Assembly (NCBI GenBank): GCA_017591395.1
Contig: WEDG01003481.1
Coordinates: 1-64,000, forward strand
Reading direction: 5' to 3'
Length of the DNA stretch: 64,000 nt
Source: Schistocephalus solidus
Taxonomy: Eukaryota; Platyhelminthes; Cestoda; Diphyllobothriidea; Diphyllobothriidae
Shown: positions 1 to 11,000 of the stretch, piece by piece
Numbering within the stretch: position 1 is the stretch's first letter
Layout of the letters: every line of letters begins with the position of its first letter
Notes under the pieces: model-generated
Database searches by the model: none
What the model saw: the letters and a program-made list of their open reading frames with translations, nothing else
What the model was told of the DNA's origin: nothing
Program-made: the position numbers and the translations under genes

Positions 1-195
1 ATCATCAGTCCTTCAGGATGACTGTGCCTGGGTTCCACTGATACAAAAATATTTTTCTTTCTTCGTAAAATATGTTACACACTACTTGGCAGTAACATGT
101 ATTGCAACTATAATGCTTAAGGTACCATTTTTTTAGGGCTTTTTAATGGCAATGCCTATTGCCCTTAAATAAACTGAACTATACTGAACTTCTCT
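1..195 (+). mobile_element. LINE family I (CR1-like) 3' UTR and tail, cut by the window start
   Basis: The stretch ends in an AAATAAACTGAACTATACTGAACT-like tail. It is collinear with the reverse complement of 47520-47740, sharing the GGATGACTGTGCCT block, an AGTAACRTGTATT block and the final CCCTTAAATA-ACTGAACT. The same terminal motif closes the LINE at 28.8 kb. Only the 3' untranslated end is inside the window; the reverse transcriptase would lie upstream. The assignment rests on this internal similarity. Confidence 0.75.
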
Positions 196-199
196 TGTC

Positions 200-3100
200 G
201 AGAAAACGTTTATTCTCTAATTTCAAACCTGACGTTCCTTGGTTCATTTATATCCTGCGATATGAAGCACTACAAAATGAAGGCAGACGACGGGGTAACC
301 TAGCCGAAAAAAATGTGGATTAATGCAAGGATGCTTAAAAACCAGAAAAATTCAGGAAAAAATTATCAAGTCCTTTACTCTGCAGAGTGGGCGATGCCTT
401 ATCTCGCTTAAATACCAGAGTATTTCATGCGGTACCCACAACTGTTGCTTTCAGTTTGGAATACAATCACTGTTTTTTCAGTCTACGGTCGTTACAAAAG
501 AAATGTTTTAGTAGAAGATATAAGAAGCACACGAAAAAATTGTTCAACATAAGTACTTTCTTAGTTTTACTAGCCAATTATGTGCGCAGATTGTACAACA
601 TACGCAGCGAAACCCCAAACATGTCCTCTCTGCATGAGGTCTTTTTGATCACAAAAAGCGCATCGGGCTCTGTTCTGATTGCGCCCATTTCATCGCGTCC
701 GCCTTCAGAAGCTCTGTTGCAAATTTAGCTTTTTTGAGATCTTATGTAGTATGGCTGGCGTGCTGCGTATGCATAATATTGTGAACTGCGATGTCCTTAC
801 GTGTTTTTAGAATGCTACAGATGGTTCTTGAGAGTCCTTAACCATTTATTTGTCTACAATCAGAATAATTTATTTAGTTTTTGACAATATTTCTTGATGA
901 ATTTACTCTCGCATACCTGCGACAATTATCAATCTAGTTATTGGTAGAAAACTTTTAAAATGTGTATGCAGCGTTTGTAACCATATTGCGCCGCATATCA
1001 CATACAGTCAGCTCAAATTCTGTTATGTGCCTACTAGGAGATATTAGAAATTTTGCACGAACCAACTTCGACATACTCGTGTCTTTTTATAAAGAAGACG
1101 TCTACTTAAGTAGACAATCGGTAAAGATGGTGAACAGGGCGGTGGACCCGTACATTTCTCTCATTTCGTAAATTTAGCGTACATTTTCATTTAATTATCT
1201 GTCTTGGCTTTGCCGATATGTTCGATCTAATATATAATTAAATGTATTTAACTGACAGATAGTAGGACGCAGTACGTAGAAACAAAGAACGAAAATGTCA
1301 GACAGAATGCATGCCTGCGCTTAGCCATGGCAATGCAGGAATTCGAGCCGTAAAACAAGTGAAAAGTCCGATCGATTTCTTTTTTAGTATGCATTCATCA
1401 GATGGTCGCGTTCCCGCAGTGATTGCAAGGTAAACAGCCATCCGGTTAATTTTTTGGCGTCGGTGGGCCAGGGAGAGTTAGGATGCGAGTGAAGCCTCCT
1501 CTCTGTTTTGACAGAGCATTTGTATGGATTAAAACTGCGAAACCTTGTTACCTGTTATTTAACTTCTGGCCAGTTCTCCACATGTTTTCGAAGTTAGCAC
1601 TATATCTTATATTCACTACCAAATTCGTACCCTTTTAAAAAATCTACAGTTCTTGCAAAAAGTTTATCTTTTTCTCTCAAGCCGTGCCTCCAAGTAAAGA
1701 GCGCTATTTAGGCCAAAAAAACTAATGTAATACATTGTATTCGGTGTGACAACTGCCACTATAACATCGCTGCAAGTGCACCAGTATCAGAGGAATGTGT
1801 AAAAGTCCTGACATCATGGGTCCTTCGCAAATGCGATTTTTAATGTGGCCACCGACTTTAAAGCCAATATTTGAATTGCTGACCTAGACTTAACAAATTA
1901 TACTAGGAAGTTTTATACTGGAATACACCCTGTGAATACGGTTTGACAGTTTTTTTAAACGGAATGAAAAGCTCCAAGTGTCTTTAGGTCGATGTCAATT
2001 TAGGGTCACGTTCGGAAATCCGTTGACCAGCGTGAATAATGCCCGAAAGGCATTGGTGAAATAGGGGAATTTAACTTTGGTCCAGTTAAATATGATGGTG
2101 TATGACTATGCGGGTGAAAATATTGAAGTGTCAGGTTTGAATTTGGCTGCAGTTGCTGCGGAAACCCATGTGTCCGATCGCTGATCAATATGGAGTAATA
2201 TCACTTAACTACCGCCTATATGCTGAATTAGGCTAATCTGCCATTAGGCCACACTTTTGGGCGGCTTAAGTCGAGGAAGTTTTGACCCATGATATTGTCG
2301 AACATTTTGTAATGTATGGTTCTTAAAGCGGATCTATCCCATGGGAAAGCATAGGCCTATGAACAAAATCGAAGCAGTTAAAGTCCCTTTTTCAAGGTTC
2401 AAAACTTGACAGAAGGAAAGGGTATGTATGCCACTCGGCCCCTTAGCTGTGCAAAACATAATAGTGCACCCGCTTGTCCGAATTCGCTTCCATATTCACC
2501 GCACTGCATTCTATTTGTTGTTGGCGGGGCTTATCGTTAACTGTAAATCAATACCCCAAACCCCTAGATCAGTCCTTCACTAAGTCGTATGTATTTATTT
2601 AGCATACATGGCCTTGAAAATGAGCTGGCAGAGTATATAGAGATTATGGTTCTTTTAGTACCATGCATAGTTATAATGCTGGAAATTTAAGCCACTGGGT
2701 CTTTCCAGAACTCGGTGATTTATGTTGTGGGGTTTTCTGTTGTTGCATATGATCTACACGATCTGGATGGGGATAGCTTCTTTTTCATGTTGGTATTATT
2801 CTCCACCCACACCAAATAACCTCCCTGAGTTGCCGTGTCGCTTTTTAGAAGGTAGAGGTGTTTAGTTGGGAGGTATTTGGTTCCTTTTTCACATGTCTGT
2901 ATGAGTCCCTCTCCGGGATGCAGATGTCAATAAGTCCCGACCTTTGTCTTGAAGACGTAAATAGTCATGTGTCAGTCTGTATTCAGTTTGCGAAGCTGTA
3001 CCACTGGTCACGTTGGCTGCCTCCCCTAGATTTTAAAATTGTCTCGGCGTGAATACGTTTCTGGAATCGCACACTAGCACCTAGGAAAATTCTAAGGTAT

Positions 3101-4400
3101 GATCCCTTAGCTCGTTCTTGACAGCGAGGTTTCGGGTGAAATACTTTGCGTGCGGTAGAATCTGTTATATACAGCCAGCAAGTAAAAATGACCGATAGCC
3201 CGGTAACACGCAAAAGTTTACGAGTTGTACGAAGTCAAACTGCACTGCCGTGCCATTATGCCCCTCTATCTCATTGAATTATATGAAGGGAAGTGGTAGT
3301 AGATAGTGAACATTCTAATTTTTAGTAATTATGAGGCTATAGCATTCTAGACCGAATTAGGGAATACTAAATAAGAACAAAGTTGCAGTGGTAACAGCAA
3401 AGGAAATTACTATGATAAGTTGTGTGAAAATAAAAGCTGTCACGGATTGGTCACCGTATGGTTTTCTCTTCCCGCACTGTATCAGGAGCATTGCCTGCCG
3501 AACCAATCGAAACTTCGAAGAAACTGTAGGAAGTTGGCGATGTATAAACAGGTGAATTCTTTCAACAAAACCACGCCCTACAAGCTATTTTTGCGGTTTT
3601 GGAACTCGTGAACTAGGTAGGTGATGTCCCGCATTTGGCTATTGACGCATGAGCTGGTATAGAACATGTGGTATACATCACACCTACGAGTTTGGCATTC
3701 GATAAACCACTTGATTATCGGTACAAGCCAATACAGGTTCAAAAGGAGAGTCCATCTGCGAGGACTGGGTTCCTAGATGTCATCATCTGATTGCAGCCCT
3801 TTACACATTTTCTCCTAACCTTATACACAACCCTGTATGCATTGGAGCCCCTTTATTATTTTGACGCGCATATAGAAAACAAAAAGCATTCATTGTTGAT
3901 GTGCTCTACCTTTGTATGATCTTTCAGCTTGTTTGGGTGGCCGCTGTGCACATTTTAAGCAGGTTGCATTGTTTTGAAACCATTTGACTACGGTCTGATT
4001 TTATCCGAGTTTGCAAGTGAAGTGTTGTTTTTACACCGTCTTTTGCCATGCTTGCTCAGCAATCCATAATTCTGCTCAGAGCGAAGTTGAATCTTCGAGT
4101 TAAAATTCCGCGTCACGTCTTCTGCACCTTGTGTCATGAGTTTGCAGGCTCCTGTTTTTTTATCGAAGTTATTGAGAAGTTAAGTAGGTTCGACGTTTTA
4201 AAGTTTAAGGGCAACAAAGTGAACTTTTGGAACACAGGAATACAAATGAACGTATTCCCAATCTGTTTAAAATTGGCAGCATTTTAACATTTATTGTTGC
4301 ATTCATTAGTAAGTCGGTAACGACTTGTCATTTTTTCCTATTACACGAGCATTTTCGTTGCTGTTGCGGGTGAAAAATGTAAGGTTCGTAATTTATTTAG
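200..4400. other. Intergenic region upstream of YARS2, no gene recognised
   Basis: Short open frames occur (for example 387-728 +, 113 codons, and 2983-3213 -), but none shows a recognisable domain, supporting splice sites or similarity to another part of the window. I see no RNA gene. The YARS2 promoter should lie at the right end of this stretch, but no clear core element could be assigned. Confidence 0.5.
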
Positions 4401-4410
4401 GTCAGTTAAA

Positions 4411-5041
4411 ATGGTCATCCTTTTGCGGACTTTAAAATGTTCATCCATTCTCGCAAATCTTGGTCGTGGGTATCACATGGTGGGCTCATTATCTTCTCTT
4501 ATAAAAAGTGGATTCTTCGAAAACATCTTACCACAGCACAGGTACGAAAAGAGGGTTTTTAATTTATGCTTTCAGTGAGTTCCACTTTTGTACGCTAGAA
4601 AAATCTGGACCCCTAACTGGTTATTGCGGCTTTGATCCCTCCGCTGAGAGTCTTCAGTTGGGCAATTTGGTTCCACTTATTGGTCTTTACGTGCCCAAGC
4701 ATCAGGATTAAACGCCATAGCTGTGGTAGGAAGGATGCTTTTTAATACGTTCAGATTGGCGAAGGAACAGCTCTCATTGGTGACCCTACCGGAAGACTTG
4801 AAAGTCGAACGCGACTTTCATTTGATGCCTGTGCCTCCAATGCCTCTTCGGTGGTGGAAACTGTTACTATGATCGAGCGAAATTTCACAGAGCAATTTTT
4901 GCCCAACATGAAAGTTTTGGCATCTCTCGGCTCCTTCAAAGTGTTGAACAATTTGGATTGGCTAGGAAGTTTGGATTTAATTGAATTCGTGAACGAAACT
5001 GCTTGTTTCGTGCGTCTACAAGAATTGCTTCACAAGGACAG
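4411..5041 (+). CDS. YARS2: YARS2 exons 1-3 with 34- and 29-nt introns
   Basis: The start is ATG 4411, the only methionine between the in-frame stop at 4318 and the homologous block, apart from 4477. The first 20 residues (MVILLRTLKCSSILANLGRG) are hydrophobic and basic without acids, as expected of a mitochondrial presequence. Exon 1 ends IKSGFFENILPQH before GTACG at 4542; exon 2 opens after TTTCAG at 4575. Exon 2 carries YCGFDP and then SLQLGNLVPLIGLYVPK, and hits TAA after HQD. Shifting one base restores SGLNAIAV, which matches the family's RAGHNVIAL segment, before the donor GTAGGA at 4726. Exon 3 starts at 4755, reads GEGTALIGDPTGR and ends at a GTAAGT donor (5042). The frameshift could be an assembly indel. 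Confidence 0.85.
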
Positions 5042-8000
5042 GTAAGTTGGTACTTTGTGCTTGTTTGGAAGGACCTACTTGATATCCGCCGTCCACATCT
5101 TTTTCTCTGGTCATCCACCCATTCAAGTTTCGCCTGGATTTAATCGTAACATAGATATTTTCACAACCCTTTATGCTTGTCATATAGATCTCCACGTAAT
5201 TACATCGTTACTATTTTTTATTGCGCCCTGCGCTAGATCGTAAAGTTAAATAATTCATTTGCCCATTTAACCATAATATCGATCTGTCTGACTCCCAAGG
5301 TGACTTATAAGCCCTTTCGCACTTGGATTCGACGTATCGCCATGCTTAATGGCCTATTCACCGAGTTCTCTAAAGAGTGTTGATTTTGCATGCTAGTAAC
5401 ATTCCCTACCCTATGTCGAATGTAGGATAAAACACAAGCGTTTCGTTTTAGCTAGATATACCGGACTGAAGTCCATTTATGTGATCGAATTTGTATGAAT
5501 AATAAGCAAATAAAAGCTTTTTTGAAAAAAAGAATGAATAATATTGCAAGGTGGAGTATGACTCTTTTGCTCTACCTTCAAGCTGAAGACACCGACCCTT
5601 GTAAACTGGTACATCTCGGCAAAAATTACTCAGCCAGAAATTCGTCACTGAACGCAGTTGACTTTTATCTAATTCTCCTTTATATTCCGGTCTTTCAAAC
5701 CTAGTAGCCCGTTTGGCCAATTTTTCATGATTCTTCGAAGCTTATAGCCAACTGTGCGCGATCAGGCAATTTTACTTGTTTATTGCCTGGTGTATGGCCC
5801 AATACATAATGCGCGACGAATATTATTAATATAGTTTTTTTGGATTGGATATCTTTCTCTTGTTAATCCTACGAACAATCCAATTTACGACAGCGTTCAT
5901 CGTGACGATTCAGTTGGTTACATGCTTTATTGTGATGTCGTACCAAATGATATTTGCTTACGGTTTATGGGAAGCGAGTGTCAATCAAATTGCAGCATAT
6001 TGCCATGCTGGTACTGTAGACCAAATAACACAGGGCAAGAGTTGCTTTCGAGGTCAGCTGTTACCATACCGGCCGACAATTTTATTTACTCACCTCTATG
6101 CCCTGCATGTCAGAACTGGGTTCCGTCGAGAGAATATTTTGAGTGCTTACGCCGGATGAGCAATCTCATCCAACAGGCAAGGAGGATGGATTTGCTGAAC
6201 TGGATACTCGTTCGGCTGTATGGTCTTTTGACATGTGGTTTGAACGGCAAGTTCAGAGTTGAGCGTTAACACCATCCGTCATATACTTTCGAATGTTGGA
6301 TATCTTCTGAACGCACGGGCTATTTAGCACATCTGCACCTGATTGTCTTATTGGAAACATTTTACGCGCTACTTGGTATTCAGACTGATCTCTCATAGAT
6401 TCCGGGTTTTAAGCAGTCGGGGGCTAAGCAACGTACGCCCAGTGGATCTGATTCTACATTTAATCCTTACCTTGCCGATTTGTTTCTAACCAGAGAGTGG
6501 AAGCTCTTTATCAGCCTAATGTATTAACTGTCTGCCATTACGGGCAGGCTTCTCCGGTGTGGAAGCCGAATACGATACTTTTCATAGATAGACTTGTTTT
6601 CAAACCCACCTTTAATCTCTTTAAACAGAACATGCTGCATTTTTACGAGAGAGCACATCAACAATGCGACATCCTTAGCGTAGTTCATATCCATATTCTA
6701 CGTCCAGGATGGCACACCAACGTGTGCTGAATAATTCACCTTGACGCCAGAGGTAGCATCAGAGGAGTAACTTTACGCCAGTTCGACCGTCGGTTTCGAA
6801 GACGTCCACCGTATGCTCCACAGCAAGGTGGCGCACGCATGGTGACTTGCGTGGGAATTAGATTATAGTGAGAGTGGGGAGACCCAACGCCGTGCACAGG
6901 TTGAACGCGTAACCTCTCGCGTCCAAATTCACGTATGCACCAGTCACTGTCTGGTCTTTGACAATCCTGGCTGTCCACACCCGCCGATCATCTTTAAGAC
7001 TGACTCTAACATGACCTTCGCTGGATGCCCTGTGAAGACCCCGGACGGTCTGATTTGGGACGTCGCAGATACGGTTGCCGGACGTGCCTTCTTCTGGCAA
7101 CCAATCTCCTCCAATCCCTTCTCCGATAGTTCTGGACAGAATAAACTATCCTCCCAACTGGCGTCCCACTTCGTGGTGGCTAGGGTCTTCCCTAATTACT
7201 TAACCTACTGCGGCATTGAGGACTCCGAAGAGAGTAGACTTTCGCTGCATCTATCGCGCTCTCTTTCCCTCCCTCCCTCACCTGGGCCTTGTGTCATGAC
7301 CAAGTCAAGAAGACTGAAAGAAAGAGAGGGTGCAGTGGCTAGCGCCGTTGGAGCCGCCCCTAAGCGTACCACCATACCTGGCTCTGATCCCATGGAGTGG
7401 GAGTGCCATAAAGGCCACATTAAGAACAAGCCTTTGCAGGCTGGCTCTCCCTCCGCCAGTAAACCACTCCACATAAAACACATTGGGCTGCCCACGCAGT
7501 CGGAGTTATCCCTTCAGTTGGCAAACTTCCAAGCTGCGGTTTTTAACACACCGTGATAACGTTACGCGTATCAACTTGTTTATAGTGCGGAAAATGCGCT
7601 GAGCCCTCGACCTCACTCCCTATTCCAAGGTCCGAGCCACCGTCCGAGTTGGCCAATGGATTGATGCAGAGAATGGGCGTAGTTGTTGTTGACTTCGTCA
7701 ACGCGTACCACGTACACGACCTGGGTCCCCCAAACATAAGCGCCAGGATTTCACACAAAATGGAGTTGAGTGGCTCACATTTCAATTTGTTAGAGTGCCA
7801 GAGGTTACGTTAAGGAGAAGCCATTTCAGCACCAATCTCAGACCTCCGGTCGGCCACTCCGCACAACCAGACATAGGACTGACTGCAAGGTCTGAGTATA
7901 ATTGTCAGTCGGCAACTTTCCAAGCCACGGTGCTTAGCGCACCGTCACTTCTTGGGCTCAAATTACGCATACAGCAGAGGAGCCACATGGAGAAGGAGTC

Positions 8001-11000
8001 GAGGATCATACTTCACACTCAGTGAAAATTACTAGTGGAAAACACAACAGTAGCTCGGATTCCAGTTCACGCAGCCTGGGTCTCCGTGTTACACCCCACT
8101 ATACGAAGGTTCGACCGTCGTAGTCCGACGATGTTCACCGTATGCTCCATGGGAAAATGGAGCAGAGACGGTGACTTGCGCGTGAATTAGTTAAGTGATA
8201 GTAGCCTTGCGCTGCAGCTACCGCACTCTCTCCTCCACCCCCACCTGAACCCGGTGTCACGGCAGAGTCAAGAAGACCGGAGGCGGGAGAGGACGCAGGT
8301 GGCTGGCGCGGCTGGGTCCCCTAAGTCCTAGCCGCCCCTAGGCGTGCCACCACACCTCCATGTTCGGCATTTGTTATGGGAGCGCAACCCGAAAAACGCA
8401 TGCCATGCACTAGTGTGGCCCCCGTGTTGGTCCAACGCATCTACCACGTGGCCCGTTTAGGGGGCAAACACCCCACTATACACCACCTAGTCACAGCCTG
8501 CAGTTGACCAAGATTTGCCTATATCATTATGAGTGCGGCACAGATCTCGCACGTAGCTGATAAGCCACTTGGAGAGTAACCACACAACACACCTCTCACT
8601 TACGTTCGAGGTGTCGATGTGGGACGGTTATGGGAGAGTGTAAGTGTGATTCATGCGTTGATGGAGAGACTGTGCTAATGTGGGCGGTCCTGCGGTGATT
8701 AACCGCAGATTTTCGTGAAGGCGCATGCGGTCTAGTAGGTTAATGTGTGTGGGCAGTGTAGACAGTGGAGGTGAACGCGGCGACGGTATGTCGGAGCACC
8801 AGACATTGGTTCACCAGTCTCCATGCGATGGATTTGCAAGTTACGGACCAGGCCGATGCGTGAGGTGAAGATGCGGTGGCAGTAATGACAGGATATGTCG
8901 GGAAATGCTAAATCGGCGGTGGTGGTGGTGCTCTTTTTGTTGCTAGTGGTCGCGCCGATGGGAGGGATAGGGGATGGGTGTGCAAGATGTGTTAGGTGTA
9001 TTGGCCTCATGGTGGATGTCCCTCTCATGGGTGCGCATGTGGCTTATAAACCCATGCGGCGAGAGCATGCGCAAGGGCCCTGAGGGCAGTGGAGGCGTCC
9101 GTCTCTGCTATATGTTGTTGCTCCAGGCACTGATTCGCCATTCTCTGTGCGACGAATTCGCAACTGACCGACCAGGCCGATGCTTGAAGTGAATGTGCGA
9201 TCGCAGTGAGATAAGTTACAGTCGACCCCATTTCTAGTGCGAGAGGCGGTGGTGGTTTAGGTAGCAGGTGGTCTGAGGTGGTCTCAGCGGTGGTATAAGG
9301 TATGGAAGTGGTTTCGGTGGTGTTAGCCGCTGTGATTGACGCCTAGATTGTGGCAGGGAAGGATGGTCGAGGACGGCGGGATATCCCAAGTTTGATAGAC
9401 GATGTTTAGGGTGGTCACCGCCGTTGACACCTTCGTGGCTTAGGCAGGGGTGACGGTAGAAGTTGATGTCGGATTGTTTTTACACTGCGTCCGAACATGT
9501 CCGATAAGGTCGATTCGTGCACTGAAGGTGCTTTGGCAGCGTGCGCATGTTGGGAGAACTCGAGTATTGACGGTGTGGATGCGAGGTTCTTGTGATTCCC
9601 AAGTCTCCCTTTTGGCCTTGTCAGCGGCGATCTGGTTTACTTCGTAGATTGTTGCGTCAGTCTTCATTGCTCTTTCCCAGGAAGGTCGATCCTGGGCGAG
9701 ATTCCCTCAGGTCGCCGGGTTGATATGCAGGCGTTTCAGGGTGTCCTTGTAGCGTCGTTGTTGTCCTCCTTGTCGGCAGCCACCCGTGGCTACATCTCCG
9801 TAGAAGATTAGTTTGCTTAGTCACTTGTCGTCCATCCTCCTCAGTTGACCGCTTCGCTGTAGTTAAACTTGCTTCTGCAAGGCGTGGATGCTGAGTATTC
9901 CAACTCGTTTCAGGAATTCCGTTTCTGAGATCCTGTACTACCATCTCAGCTGCAGTATTCTGTGGAGGCAGCTGAGATGAAAATAATCCATTTTCCTGGC
10001 TTGGTTGGAGTAGACGGTTCTGGTATTCGCTGTGTATAGGAGTCGCAATCACGACGGTCTTGTAACTCTCAAGTTGTAGGCCGTGAAGATTCCACATGGA
10101 GGCTTTTAGCCATTCAAAGTTCTGGCTGGCTTTTGGGATCCGGTGCATCTTATTGAGCCGTCAGAAGAGACGTTTTCACTATCAGTGCCGATACCTAACA
10201 TTGGGCAGGATTCTAGCACTGAGCAGTCCCAGTATGCCAGGATACATGGGCGAGGGAACAGCGCAATTCTACTGTCACTATAAAGTAATTTACACTCAAT
10301 TTACCGTCACTGCGCCCACAGTGCTGTGGAATCTACGGTGGACAAGCGTTTATACAAAGCAAAGTACAACCCATGGCCGGTGATGGTGTTTGTTCTCCCC
10401 CGATATCTGTATGCAGCCGCATTTACTACAAAGGTTAATCAATCATCGAGCACCCAGCCGCAGTTTATTTGCGCTTTATCACTTGCGCAAGGGTTAGAAG
10501 AAGGGTTATTGCCTAGAAAAATGTGTTTCTCAGACTTTGTTTAAGCTCGTTGGCCATTTTCGACAGGTGTCTACAATTCCTTGAGTGGTCTGCCAGCGGG
10601 GTGCAACAGCGTGCCTGCCCTTAGCACGGACAGAATTACATTTCTCCATATCCACTTCCTGCGCTGTCATCGCAACCTTAAATATAATATGGCTGTGCAG
10701 CTCTTTGCCCTCGGTGAAATCCTTTCAAACCTCTGGTGTTTACCCAAAAGCGCTTCCCGGACTACTGCCACAGCATTTGATTTTCTGTTCACGAGGAGCC
10801 TATTCAAGAACAGAACGTTTTTTTATCCGGAACTATATGGTTGGCTTTGAGCCTCATTTATGAACTCTGGACAATACAAGCGAAAACGGGAATCCCAGGA
10901 AGTAATTGAGAAGAGGTAGATGCGATCACTGGACCAATAACTTTATTCGCTTGATGTTTCGGATTCTAACTCGAACCTATCTTCAGAGACTTTATCAGAT

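Noticed and set aside
387..728. 113-codon + strand open frame near the window start
   Set aside because: No domain, splice context or similarity to other parts of the window.
4683..4720. An alternative 38-nt intron in YARS2 exon 2 that would avoid the frameshift
   Set aside because: It would delete about eleven residues (GL...SGLNA) that still resemble the family sequence, so a one-base change is the simpler reading.
5845..6269. Two overlapping open frames of 104 and 115 codons in YARS2 intron 3
   Set aside because: Cys-containing but without any ordered motif. Overlap in two frames and lack of splice signals suggest chance.
7011..7556. 181-codon + strand open frame
   Set aside because: It runs over a SINE-like copy and its insert; the protein text has no family and the boundary of the insert cuts it.
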